This document shows, piece after piece, positions 10,824 through 18,950 of a stretch of DNA of 64,000 nt. Each line of letters begins with the position of its first letter. Positions within the stretch are counted from its first letter, which is position 1. The DNA is from Methylobacter sp015476545 (GTDB lineage Bacteria > Pseudomonadota > Gammaproteobacteria > Methylococcales > Methylomonadaceae). Position numbers and translations under genes: made by a program. Below the pieces are notes generated by a model, which saw only the letters and a program-made list of their open reading frames with translations, did no database searches and was not told the origin of the DNA. The stretch is taken from contig NZ_CP197401.1 in NCBI RefSeq assembly GCF_052162025.1, forward strand, positions 2,356,001 to 2,420,000. The letters are read 5' to 3'.

Positions 10824-11236
10824 GGTTCTGTTGCGTCAGCGGAGAGAGCGTCGTTTTCGGTAAGCTATTACGCTCACCCAACACCGCGTAATCAAGAAAG
10901 CCATTCTCCGGCAAAGTTTGCCAGACAAGGTCACGATCGATAAGGGTGGAGCCAATGCCGCGGCTCTCGAGGCGCTTCAGGAGACAACCGATCACGCCAT
11001 CGAAGCCCGCCAGAGCCTGTATCTGAACAACCTGATTGAGCAGAATCACCGGGCCGTCGAACGGATCGTCAGGACAATGGCAAGGCGTTGAATTGATGCA
11101 TAGGATCAAGAAAGGCCAGCTGGTTTTTGGCGATAGCCAAAATCTATCCGCTGCAGGACAGTTTTATTCATTGGTCGCCTAAAAACCAGTTTGGAATGAC
11201 CAAGTTGCGATTGACGGAAATTAACGCAACAGAACC
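10824..11236 (+). mobile_element. IS6-family insertion sequence remnant (internally deleted)
   Basis: Bounded by perfect 11-bp inverted repeats: GGTTCTGTTGC at 10824-10834 and GCAACAGAACC at 11226-11236. The plus strand from about 10916 reads VTIDKGGANAAALEALQE, SLYLNNLIEQNHRAVERIV and, after frame breaks, MHRIKKGQLVFGDSQNLS. This is the C-terminal half of an IS6/IS26-type DDE transposase with several stops. At 413 bp it is about half the length of an intact IS6 element. Confidence 0.75.
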
Positions 11237-11243
11237 AAAAGAC

Positions 11244-11852
11244 TTATATGATTCCATGGGCCTTCAGTAATTCCATGACTTGGTCCACTGAAGCCGACAA
11301 GGATAACTCACCGGTATTAATACGCAGTTCGGGATTAACAGGCGATTCATAAGATGAAGACAGGCCAGTAAAATTTTTGATTTTGCCCAACCTGGCACGC
11401 CGGTAAAATCCTTTAACATCGCGTTTTTCACAGACTTCCAATGAACAGTCACAATAAATTTCCAGAAAGTCGTCTTCGTTGACCAATGAGCGCATACGGG
11501 TACGATCAGCTTGAAATGGCGAAATAAACGCAGTCAGCACAATCACGCCAGCCTCTATAAATAACTTTGCCAGTTCTCCAACGCGGCGGATATTTTCCAT
11601 GCGATCCTGATCGGAAAACCCTAGATCCGCGCACAGCCCATGACGAACATTGTCGCCATCCAGTACGAACGTCCGGCACCCCATCCGGGACAGGCGTTCT
11701 TCCGTTGCATGCGCCAAAGTCGATTTACCAGCGCCGGACAACCCGGTAAACCAAAGAATAACACTACGATGATTGTTCAATGCTTCGCGGTGCTGTCTAG
11801 TAATGGTTGACTGGTGCCAGACAATATCCTTTGATGGCAATTGTTTAGACAT
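11244..11852 (-). CDS. cysC: Adenylylsulfate (APS) kinase
   Basis: Phosphorylates APS to PAPS with ATP. The 202-residue protein is full length with a P-loop FTGLSGAGKSTLAHATEERL, the APS-binding DGDNVRHGLCADLGFS and the signature DRMENIRRVGELAKLF. It stands alone, without cysD, cysN or a reductase nearby, inside the 3.45-kb insertion and 8 bp from the IS6 remnant. PAPS could serve sulfation of a surface glycan rather than assimilation; this is inference. Confidence 0.93.
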   Translation of the reverse strand: MSKQLPSKDIVWHQSTITRQHREALNNHRSVILWFTGLSGAGKSTLAHATEERLSRMGCRTFVLDGDNVRHGLCADLGFSDQDRMENIRRVGELAKLFIEAGVIVLTAFISPFQADRTRMRSLVNEDDFLEIYCDCSLEVCEKRDVKGFYRRARLGKIKNFTGLSSSYESPVNPELRINTGELSLSASVDQVMELLKAHGII

Positions 11853-11880
11853 ATTAATTCCATTTCAAAATTATGTTTGG

Positions 11881-12076
11881 GATTAGCGGGTGGCATTTGC
11901 ACAGAAATTTACAATTATAATTTAATTAGCTGCATTATCAATAACATATATATCCATCACCTGCGCATCAATAGCCAATTGTCATTGGTTATTGATGGCA
12001 TAACTTATTGTTTTATTGAATTACCTTATCTTGATTTACACAAACCGTATGTTTCAGCGCAAATGCTCCCGCTAGT
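11881..12076 (+). repeat. 196-bp MITE-like repeat, copy 2
   Basis: Second direct copy of the repeat at 8630-8825, same length, same orientation, same imperfect terminal inverted repeats and internal hairpin. It forms the right end of the composite insertion. Confidence 0.8.
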
Positions 12077-12084
12077 CCTTATTG
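12077..12084. repeat. Right copy of 8-bp target-site duplication
   Basis: CCTTATTG, identical to 8622-8629 and immediately outside the repeat. It touches the -10-like TCGA of promoter P3. Confidence 0.75.
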
Positions 12085-12110
12085 TCGATTAAGATGACCG
12101 GAAATCGACA
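12085..12110 (-). promoter_or_regulatory. Candidate ECF-sigma promoter P3, stranded by the insertion
   Basis: TGTCGA (12110-12105), 16-base spacer, TCGA (12088-12085) on the minus strand, matching P1 and P2. Without the 3.45-kb insertion its -10 would lie about 45 bp upstream of the YCII start at 8584. The insertion begins right where transcription would be expected to start. Confidence 0.65.
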
Positions 12111-12127
12111 ATGAACCGATTAATTTT

Positions 12128-12955
12128 TCAATTCAGATCGCCATTGGGTGAAGTGCGTGCGGCGCGGCGGGAGTCATGCAGCAGCATCAGGGCCAGTAAG
12201 CCGCATGCTTCTGATTCCTCCGGCAAGAGTTCAGTCAATAGTCTGCCAAGACGGATTGCTTCTCCCGAAAGATCATACCGTGTCAGTTCAATGCCGGCAG
12301 AGGCCGAATACCCCTCGTTAAAAACCAGATAAATTATCCGCAACGCCGCATCCAATCGGTCGGGCAAATCCTCATGGGCCGGAACTTCGTAAGGAATGCG
12401 GGCATCGCGGATTTTCGCTTTGGCGCGCACAATGCGTTGCGCAACCGTTGTCGGCACAGCAAGAAATGCGCTGGCAATTTCTTCCGTGGTAAGACCGCAT
12501 ACTTCGCGCAGAGTTAAAGCAACCTGCGAATCAAACGCTAAAGCCGGGTGGCTGCAGGTAAAAATGAGTCTGAGATGATCATCCTCGACGCTCTCCTCAT
12601 CCCATATCGTCGTATCGTCAATGGCGGCATCGACTCGCCTGGCGGCTTCATCCAGCGCATCGAACCGGACATTCCGACGCATATTGTCAATAGCCTTGAA
12701 ACGGCCGGCTGACACCAGCCAGGCGCGGGGATTGGCCGGCGCGCCATCACGCGGCCACTGCTCCAGCGCGGCCCGGAATGCATCATGCAAAGCTTCTTCC
12801 ACAAGATCAAAGTCTCTCAACAGGCGAATCAAAGTCGCCAGTACATACCGCGACTCGGTGCGGTAAACCGCTTCCAGCGTTTTGGTCGGGTTCGATTCTG
12901 TATTTTCGTTCAAGGCGCTACCTGCTTTTAACATCTTCGACAAGCAAATAGCCAA
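12128..12955 (-). CDS. ECF42-like RNA polymerase sigma factor lacking the C-terminal extension
   Basis: A 275-residue sigma factor of the DUF6596/ECF42 type. Region 2 is seen in YVLATLIRLLRDFDLVEEAL, region 4 in LTLREVCGLTTEEIASAF with TVAQRIVRAKAKIRDA, and the family-specific IIYLVFNEGYSASAG follows. The reading frame stops just after LLHDSRRAARTSPNGDL; relatives continue for roughly 130 more residues (the TPR-like tail, as I recall it required for activity in ECF42). The stop is 44 bp before the target-site duplication, so the insertion did not itself create it. It neighbours two YCII and two VOC genes, the usual partners of this group. Possibly a decaying gene. Confidence 0.8.
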   Translation of the reverse strand: MAICLSKMLKAGSALNENTESNPTKTLEAVYRTESRYVLATLIRLLRDFDLVEEALHDAFRAALEQWPRDGAPANPRAWLVSAGRFKAIDNMRRNVRFDALDEAARRVDAAIDDTTIWDEESVEDDHLRLIFTCSHPALAFDSQVALTLREVCGLTTEEIASAFLAVPTTVAQRIVRAKAKIRDARIPYEVPAHEDLPDRLDAALRIIYLVFNEGYSASAGIELTRYDLSGEAIRLGRLLTELLPEESEACGLLALMLLHDSRRAARTSPNGDLN

Positions 12956-12989
12956 TATGTTATCGGCTTGAGAATGGCTGTCACGCCGA

Positions 12990-13085
12990 AATTTGAGGTA
13001 GGTGCGAATTCTTTCGCACTAAATTGTCGCAGTAAGGTTTTCGGGCCGAATGAATTCGACTCTACAATTCAGCTTTGTTAAACCC
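12990..13085. repeat. Intergenic inverted-repeat element
   Basis: Contains a perfect 7-bp stem GTGCGAA/TTCGCAC (13003-13020) and a tail reading GAATTCGA-CTCTACAA ending in TTTGTTAAACCC, which includes the nuoN stop. A related tail sits at about 54950-54990. It looks like a dispersed, non-coding repeat family. Confidence 0.4.
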
Positions 13086-14514
13086 CATGAATCAGGCTCA
13101 TCAGATGTATGGGATCAACACCTAGCCAGACCAGCAGAAGTGTCAACAAGACCAGCGCCGCTAAGGACATCCTGGCCAAAGCCGCTTCACGACCAGCTTG
13201 ACTACCCGATTCCTGGCTAATCGACATGACCACAATAACCCTCAGGTAGTAATAAAGCCCCAGGCCGCTGCCGATAATCAGCACAAGCAGCATTCCCCAC
13301 AGTTGCGCATCGGCGCCAACGGCGAAAATATAGAATTTACCGATAAAGCCGGCCGTCAGCGGGATGCCGGCGAGCGACAGCAGCATGAATGTGAAAACCG
13401 TCGCCAGCCCCGGCCGGCGCCAGAAAAGCCCTCGATAGCTCGACAGTTCCACCGCCTCTGACTGCGGCGTAGACAGAAGCGATACAACGCCGAAAGCGCC
13501 CAATGTAGTCATAAAATAAGCGACCAGATAAAAAATCACGGATTCGACGACGAAGTCTGGCTCGATGCCGCCGCCGGCTATAAAGGCGATCAACAGATAG
13601 CCCATGTGCGCAATGGATGAATAGGCCAACATGCGCTTGACGTTATCCTGCAGCAGCGCCAGCACATTACCGAGCAGAATGGACATGACAGACATGACGG
13701 TGATAACCGTCATCATCGAAACATAGGAATAACCGCCGCCGCTAAGGAAAAAGCGCAGCAACAGGAGGAAAACGGCGCCTTTCGAGACCGTGGCGATAAA
13801 AGCCGTGACAGGCGCCGGCGCGCCTTCGTAGACATCCGGCGTCCACATATGGAACGGCGCCAGCGACAGCTTGAAACCAACCCCGGCCACGATGAAAACG
13901 ATGCCCGTCAAGACCATGGCATTAAATATTTCCTGCTCGGCCAGATACTGTTCGATGCCGCTGAAGCTGAGCTGCCCGCATTCCGAATAGATCAGCGCCA
14001 TGCCCATCAGCAACAAGGCGGAGGATACGCCCGACAAAACCAGATATTTAGTCGCCGCTTCCAGTGATCGCGATTGCCCCAGCGCATAACCGACCAGCAC
14101 GAACAAAGATACGCTGAGCGTTTCCAGGCCAATGAAAAAAGTGGCGAAATGGCTCGCCGTCACCAGCACGCAGCCGCCCAGCAGCGCAGTCAGTATCAGA
14201 AACAGCAACTCCTCGTTCTCGCCTTCGCCATCCTTGAAATAATCGTAACAAAAGACAATAACAACCAGGCCCGCCAGCAACAGCAGCGCCATAGCGAAAA
14301 GTCCATAGGCATCCATCCGGACAAGAGACGTCACATAAACAGGACTTTGCTGCCCTGCCGCCATCAATGCCAGCAGGGAAACAAGAATACCAAGGCCGGC
14401 CACCAGGCAGGTCAGCGCGAAATCGCGCCTGATGGCGATAGTCAGCATTACGACCACCGCCGATGCGGCAATGCAGATAACGGGCAAAAAAGCGATCAAT
14501 TGGCTACTGTTCAT
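13078..14514 (-). CDS. nuoN: NADH-quinone oxidoreductase subunit N
   Basis: Proton-pumping membrane subunit of complex I (antiporter-like). 478 residues, almost wholly hydrophobic, about 14 membrane segments, with the family core segments APFHMWTPDVYEGAPAPVTA and ML-AYSSIAHMGYLLIAFIAGG. Last gene of the nuoA-N operon; its start overlaps the nuoM stop by 11 bp. Confidence 0.96.
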   Translation of the reverse strand: MNSSQLIAFLPVICIAASAVVVMLTIAIRRDFALTCLVAGLGILVSLLALMAAGQQSPVYVTSLVRMDAYGLFAMALLLLAGLVVIVFCYDYFKDGEGENEELLFLILTALLGGCVLVTASHFATFFIGLETLSVSLFVLVGYALGQSRSLEAATKYLVLSGVSSALLLMGMALIYSECGQLSFSGIEQYLAEQEIFNAMVLTGIVFIVAGVGFKLSLAPFHMWTPDVYEGAPAPVTAFIATVSKGAVFLLLLRFFLSGGGYSYVSMMTVITVMSVMSILLGNVLALLQDNVKRMLAYSSIAHMGYLLIAFIAGGGIEPDFVVESVIFYLVAYFMTTLGAFGVVSLLSTPQSEAVELSSYRGLFWRRPGLATVFTFMLLSLAGIPLTAGFIGKFYIFAVGADAQLWGMLLVLIIGSGLGLYYYLRVIVVMSISQESGSQAGREAALARMSLAALVLLTLLLVWLGVDPIHLMSLIHGV

Positions 14515-15991
14515 CGGTCGATCCCGTAACGGCAGAACTTTGCATGGCCTGTTGCAATGAGGGCTCCGTTGTCTCCAACACCTTATGAGGATGCAGCCCC
14601 AGCCAGATGCTGGCGACTACCAGCAGGCCCATGGCGATTATGTCCCGGCCGCTGAAATCGGCTATAGGGTGCGGCAACCGCAAGGGGCCATAAAAAGCTT
14701 TCTGCATAATGATCAAGGCATAAACCGGAGAAAGGATCATGACCAGCGCTGCCAGTGCCGTCAATAGCATGTTGACCTTAAAAGCGCCCAGCAATACCAG
14801 AAATTCACCCAGGAAATTGCCCAACCCCGGCAAGCCCAGCGAAGCGATGGCGAAGAACAGGGCCATAGCCGACAAATGCGGCACGGCGGTCCAAAGCCCG
14901 CCCATGTTGCCCATCTGGCGTGTATGCAAACGCTCCTGCAGGGAGCCGGCGATCATGAACAGGGCCGCTGCACTGATGCCGTGCGCCAGCATGGTCATGA
15001 CCGCCCCTTGCAATGCCAGCAAATCCCAGGCAAACACGCCCAACAATACAAAACCCATGTGGCTGACGCTGGTATAAGCGATCAATCGTTTCAGATCGGA
15101 TTGCGCGAATGCCATCATGGCCGCATAGAGCACGCTGATGGCACCCAATGTCATCGCAATCGGCGCAAACTGATGCGATGCTTCGGGAAATAACGGCACG
15201 ACAAAGCGCAGCAGGCCATAAGCGCCGGTTTTCAGCATGACGCCGGCCAGGATCACACTGCCGCCGGTCGGCGCCTGCGTATGCGCATCCGGCAGCCAGG
15301 TATGAAACGGCACCGACGGCAACTTGACCGTAAATGCGACAAAAAAGCCCAGCATCAGCCAGAATGCCACCTCCGCATCAAGGGGCATGCCCAAAAGCTT
15401 AAAATAATCGAAGCTGTAAACGCCTGTGTATCCATGGTAAATCAGCCCCAATACTATGATGGCCGTCAGCATCAGCAGGCCGCTTACCTGCGTAAAAATC
15501 ACGAATTTGATGGCTGCCGCAGTGCGGTCTTCATGCCCCCAGATACTGATCAGAAAGTACATCGGGATAATCATGACCTCCCAGCTGAAAAAGAACAGGA
15601 ACAGATCCAGCGCCAGAAAGACACCTACGGTACCGGCCAGACACATCAATAAATTGAAGTAAAAGAACCCCTGCCGATACCTGATCTCGGTCCAGGAACT
15701 GCTGACCGCCATGAATCCCAGCACAACAGTCAGCATGACCAGCGATAGGCTAAGCCCGTCCATGGCCAGATGAAAACCGATGCCGAAACGCGAAATCCAC
15801 GGCCACTTCAAATCGGCTATCCAGACCGATGATTGATCGGCAGTCAGCGCATACTGTAACAGCACGAGCACAAACTCCAGCGCCAGCGCCGCCAAGGCAG
15901 TCCAGCGCGGAGCCGCAGGATTCCAGCGCCCGGAAATAAAAGCCGCCAGTCCGCCAAAAAACAAAACGGCAATCAGTGCCAGTAACATCAT
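14504..15991 (-). CDS. nuoM: NADH-quinone oxidoreductase subunit M
   Basis: Antiporter-like proton-pumping subunit, 495 residues, about 14 membrane helices. Conserved blocks: FFFSWEVMIIPMYFLISIWG, VPFHTWLPDAHTQAPTGGSV and LKRLIAYTSVSHMGFVLLG, with the key glutamate in the first and lysines in the others. The start overlaps the nuoL stop by 4 bp (ATGA). Confidence 0.97.
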   Translation of the reverse strand: MMLLALIAVLFFGGLAAFISGRWNPAAPRWTALAALALEFVLVLLQYALTADQSSVWIADLKWPWISRFGIGFHLAMDGLSLSLVMLTVVLGFMAVSSSWTEIRYRQGFFYFNLLMCLAGTVGVFLALDLFLFFFSWEVMIIPMYFLISIWGHEDRTAAAIKFVIFTQVSGLLMLTAIIVLGLIYHGYTGVYSFDYFKLLGMPLDAEVAFWLMLGFFVAFTVKLPSVPFHTWLPDAHTQAPTGGSVILAGVMLKTGAYGLLRFVVPLFPEASHQFAPIAMTLGAISVLYAAMMAFAQSDLKRLIAYTSVSHMGFVLLGVFAWDLLALQGAVMTMLAHGISAAALFMIAGSLQERLHTRQMGNMGGLWTAVPHLSAMALFFAIASLGLPGLGNFLGEFLVLLGAFKVNMLLTALAALVMILSPVYALIIMQKAFYGPLRLPHPIADFSGRDIIAMGLLVVASIWLGLHPHKVLETTEPSLQQAMQSSAVTGSTDEQ

Positions 15992-17814
15992 GACAGCAGT
16001 CCTATCACAATGATCAGTACAGCACCCCAGCCCATCGATGCCGCATACCAGCGCAGCCGCCCGATCTGCGAAGCGCTGGCCAGGTAATGGAGATTCAGGC
16101 TGCGCCTGGCTATGGCGGCATAGCCCGCATCCACCACATCATTTTTATTAAGTCCGGCAATGGCTTTGAAAGGCCGTATCAGCACTGCGTTATAAAGGCT
16201 ATCTAGCCCCCAACCGCTAAACCACCAGCGCTGCAGACCTTGCATCCATCTGGAGGAAACCAGCCTCTGCGCCGAAAAAGTGCCGATCAGGTAAAACAGT
16301 GCCGCAATTACCAGACCGACCACCGGCGCGGCAATGGTCAGGCCGCACACGGCATCGCAACCTTGATGAACCTGAATGGCTTCGGGAAACACCGAGCCCA
16401 GCGGTATTCTCAGCAATCCTCCCAACAACGCCAGCGTGCTCAATACAATCAGAGGCAGCGCCATGCGCCAGCCGATACCCTGCTCGACTTCATGACGTTC
16501 GGGCCCGAAAAACACCACGAACACCAACCGAAAACTGTATATGCCCGTGATCAGCGCGCCAAGACAAGCAGCCGCCCACAGGCCGGGCGAGACTGCGAAA
16601 GCCTCCAGCAGAATATCGTGCTTGCTGTAATAGCCGGACGTAAGCGGCAGCGCGGCCAGTGCGGCGCTGCCGATCATAAAGCTCCAGAAAGCGACCGGCA
16701 TGGCTTTGCGCAGGCCGCCCATACGGAAAATATTGTGCTCATGGTGGAAGCAGAAAATGACCGCGCCTGCAGCAAGGAACAGCAGGGCCTTGAAGAAAGC
16801 ATGCGTCATCAGATGAAAAATGGCCGCCGACCAGGCGCCGACGCCCAGCGCCAGAAACATATAACCGATCTGGCTGATCGTCGAATAAGCCAGGATGCGC
16901 TTGATGTCGGTCTGGACCAGCGCCGAGCAGCCGGCTATCAACAACGTTATCGTGCCAACCAGCGCAACGGCATACTGCACGGCAGGCGCCAGTATAAACA
17001 GATCATGCATCCTAGCGATCAGGTAAACGCCCGCCGTCACCATGGTCGCGGCATGGATCAGTGCGCTGACCGGTGTGGGGCCGGCCATCGCATCCGGCAG
17101 CCAGGTTTGCAGCGGCAACTGCGCAGACTTGCCGACCGCGCCGCCCAGCAGCAGCGCCGAGGCTGCCACCGGCAGCCAGCTTCCTTCCTGCCATTGCCCT
17201 GAAGCCCGTAAGACAGATTGAATATCCAGCGTATGCAGTTGCGTAAACAGCAGGAACAGGCCGATCGCCAGCGATGTGTCGCCGACCCGCGTCATCACGA
17301 AGGCCTTGCGCGCCGCATAGCCGTTGTCCGGATTCTCATACCAGAAGCCGATCAACAGATAACTGCCAAGCCCTACGCCTTCCCAGCCCAGATAGAGCAT
17401 CACCAGATTGTCCGCCAGCACCAGCACCAGCATGGCGCCGACAAACAGATTCATGTAGGCGAAAAAACGTGCATAACTGACATCATCAGCCATGAAGTCG
17501 GCCGAGTAAAGATGGATCAAAAAACCGATGCCTGTCACGACGAACAACATCGTGACGGACAGGGCATCCAGATAAAAGCCGAAAGGCAGCGACAAATCGC
17601 CGATAACCATCCACGAGCCCAGAACCAACCGGTAAGGCTGCTGATCGCCAGCCAGAAACTCGGCACCGACCAGCGCTGCTAAAATAGCTGACAGGCCGAC
17701 AGAGCCGACTCCTACCCAGGCCACCGCCGATCTGGGCAATTTTTCACCGGCCAATGCCAGGATCAAAAATCCGAGCAGAGGCAACAACGGCGCCAGCCAA
17801 AGCCATTCAATCAC
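15988..17814 (-). CDS. nuoL: NADH-quinone oxidoreductase subunit L
   Basis: Largest antiporter-like subunit, 608 residues. Conserved blocks include YLGWEGVGLGSYLLIGFWY, LPLQTWLPDAMAGPTPVSAL and IKRILAYSTISQIGYMFLAL. The C-terminal part provides the long lateral helix and a terminal membrane anchor. A 314-bp gap with two hairpin repeats separates it from nuoK, the only large gap in this operon. Confidence 0.97.
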   Translation of the reverse strand: MIEWLWLAPLLPLLGFLILALAGEKLPRSAVAWVGVGSVGLSAILAALVGAEFLAGDQQPYRLVLGSWMVIGDLSLPFGFYLDALSVTMLFVVTGIGFLIHLYSADFMADDVSYARFFAYMNLFVGAMLVLVLADNLVMLYLGWEGVGLGSYLLIGFWYENPDNGYAARKAFVMTRVGDTSLAIGLFLLFTQLHTLDIQSVLRASGQWQEGSWLPVAASALLLGGAVGKSAQLPLQTWLPDAMAGPTPVSALIHAATMVTAGVYLIARMHDLFILAPAVQYAVALVGTITLLIAGCSALVQTDIKRILAYSTISQIGYMFLALGVGAWSAAIFHLMTHAFFKALLFLAAGAVIFCFHHEHNIFRMGGLRKAMPVAFWSFMIGSAALAALPLTSGYYSKHDILLEAFAVSPGLWAAACLGALITGIYSFRLVFVVFFGPERHEVEQGIGWRMALPLIVLSTLALLGGLLRIPLGSVFPEAIQVHQGCDAVCGLTIAAPVVGLVIAALFYLIGTFSAQRLVSSRWMQGLQRWWFSGWGLDSLYNAVLIRPFKAIAGLNKNDVVDAGYAAIARRSLNLHYLASASQIGRLRWYAASMGWGAVLIIVIGLLS

Positions 17815-17873
17815 CTGTCCTCCTTAATAAATTAAATAATTTTCTGCACCATGCACCGCCGCTTTTAACGACG

Positions 17874-17948
17874 GTAGGCTGGGTTAATAAACCCAGCCAT
17901 TCGAAACCATCCATGCCGGGTTTCCGCTAAAGCTCCAACCCAGCCTAC
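17874..17948. repeat. Intra-operon hairpin repeat A
   Basis: A perfect 12-bp inverted pair, GTAGGCTGGGTT (17874-17885) and AACCCAGCCTAC (17937-17948), encloses a nested perfect 9-bp hairpin GGCTGGGTT/AACCCAGCC (17877-17898). It lies between nuoK and nuoL. The transcript could fold and affect processing or relative expression of the distal nuoLMN genes. Confidence 0.7.
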
Positions 17949-17954
17949 ACGTGT

Positions 17955-18034
17955 TGTAGGGTACGCACCGCGTCTTTTTAAAGTCTTGATGAGCCGAAAA
18001 ACTTTGAAAAAAGGTATGCGATGCATACCCTACA
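17955..18034. repeat. Intra-operon hairpin repeat B
   Basis: Outer arms TGTAGGGTACGCA and TGCATACCCTACA pair with one mismatch; the right end holds a perfect GGTATGC/GCATACC hairpin. It lies directly next to repeat A in the nuoL-nuoK gap, which otherwise holds no gene. Confidence 0.65.
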
Positions 18035-18128
18035 AAGCTTCATGCTCTCGATTGCTGTTCCAGGCGCAATTCTACCTCCCCCTTGGGGCGTTCATGTCCT
18101 TCGCGGTTAAATCGATACCCTCAATTCC

Positions 18129-18437
18129 CTACCCTCTCATCTCATCCACCGCATCCGCATCCAATGTACGAAAACGATGAAAAACCTGCATGACCAATCC
18201 GAGGCCGACGCCGACTTCCGCGGCGGCCAGGGTCAGGATCAGCAGAAACATGATCTGCCCGTCCGCCTGTCCCCAGCGCGACCCGGCCACGACAAACGCC
18301 AGGCCCGCCGCGTTGAACATGATTTCCAATGACATCAGGATGAAAATCAGATTGCGCCGCACCAGCACGCCGACCAGTCCCAGCGCAAACAGCACGGCGG
18401 ACAACGACAATCCATACGCCATTGGAATTCCACTCAT
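18129..18437 (-). CDS. nuoK: NADH-quinone oxidoreductase subunit K
   Basis: 102-residue membrane subunit with three helices, starting MSGIPMAYGLSLSAVLFALG. The conserved RRNLIFILMSLEIMFNAAGL holds the membrane glutamates of the E-channel, with the second in LTLAAAEVGVGLGLV. The frame is open far upstream through nuoJ; the start at 18437 gives an ATGA overlap with nuoJ and the normal family length. Confidence 0.96.
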   Translation of the reverse strand: MSGIPMAYGLSLSAVLFALGLVGVLVRRNLIFILMSLEIMFNAAGLAFVVAGSRWGQADGQIMFLLILTLAAAEVGVGLGLVMQVFHRFRTLDADAVDEMRG

Positions 18438-18940
18438 AGCACTCTCCTTTTTATCATCAAGGGCTTGCCGAGGTGATAAGCACCTACCAATCCAGCCAGC
18501 AGCAGCATCGACGCCAGTTCTACGGCCAGCAGATAAGGCCCGTACAAGGCTATCCCGACTTGCTTGGAGTTCACCAGTTGTCCGGTTCCTGCATCGTTGC
18601 CGGCAATCACCACGAGCACTTCCGCAAACAGAATCAGCGCCAGTATCGAGGGGCCTATCCAGATGCCCGGCGTCAGCCAGGCGCGTTCCTGGGCCGTGGT
18701 TTTCTCGCCCTGATTGAGCATCATGATCACGAAGACGAACATGACCATAATAGCGCCGGCGTAAATGATCACTTCCAGCACGGCGGCGAAATGTGCGCCC
18801 AGCAGAAAAAACAGGACACCCACGGCCAGCAGCGACAAAATCAGGTAAAGCAGGCCATGCACGGCATTCAGTTGCGTGAGCATCATGACCGTGGCAAAAA
18901 TGGCGACGGCCGATGAGATAGAGAACAGTACCATTTCCAT
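18434..18940 (-). CDS. nuoJ: NADH-quinone oxidoreductase subunit J
   Basis: 168-residue membrane subunit with five predicted helices. The conserved LLGAHFAAVLEVIIYAGAIM carries the key glutamate, followed by VMFVFVIMMLN. It overlaps nuoK by 4 bp and follows nuoI after 10 bp. Confidence 0.96.
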   Translation of the reverse strand: MEMVLFSISSAVAIFATVMMLTQLNAVHGLLYLILSLLAVGVLFFLLGAHFAAVLEVIIYAGAIMVMFVFVIMMLNQGEKTTAQERAWLTPGIWIGPSILALILFAEVLVVIAGNDAGTGQLVNSKQVGIALYGPYLLAVELASMLLLAGLVGAYHLGKPLMIKRRVL

Positions 18941-18950
18941 TTAACACTCC

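Larger units (their letters stand above)
8630..12076. mobile_element. 3.45-kb composite insertion bounded by 196-bp direct repeats
   Basis: Two 196-bp repeats in the same orientation (8630-8825 and 11881-12076) bound the segment, and the octamer CCTTATTG flanks the outside only; the inner flanks of each repeat do not match one another. Cargo, left to right: IS5-type transposase scrap, heptosyltransferase (waaF-like) remnant, beta-propeller-like gene, IS6-type element remnant and cysC. No intact transposase is present. It separates the ECF42-like sigma gene and its promoter-like site from the YCII genes. It either moved as a unit or grew when a circle carrying one repeat recombined into a resident copy. 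Confidence 0.7.

Noticed and set aside
10669..11109. 146-codon open frame on the minus strand
   Set aside because: Mostly antisense to the IS6-type transposase remnant; the plus strand carries the recognisable protein signal.
18438..18947. Long upstream extension of the nuoK frame (to 272 codons)
   Set aside because: Runs antiparallel to no gene but lies in another frame of nuoJ; family length and the ATGA overlap support the start at 18437.
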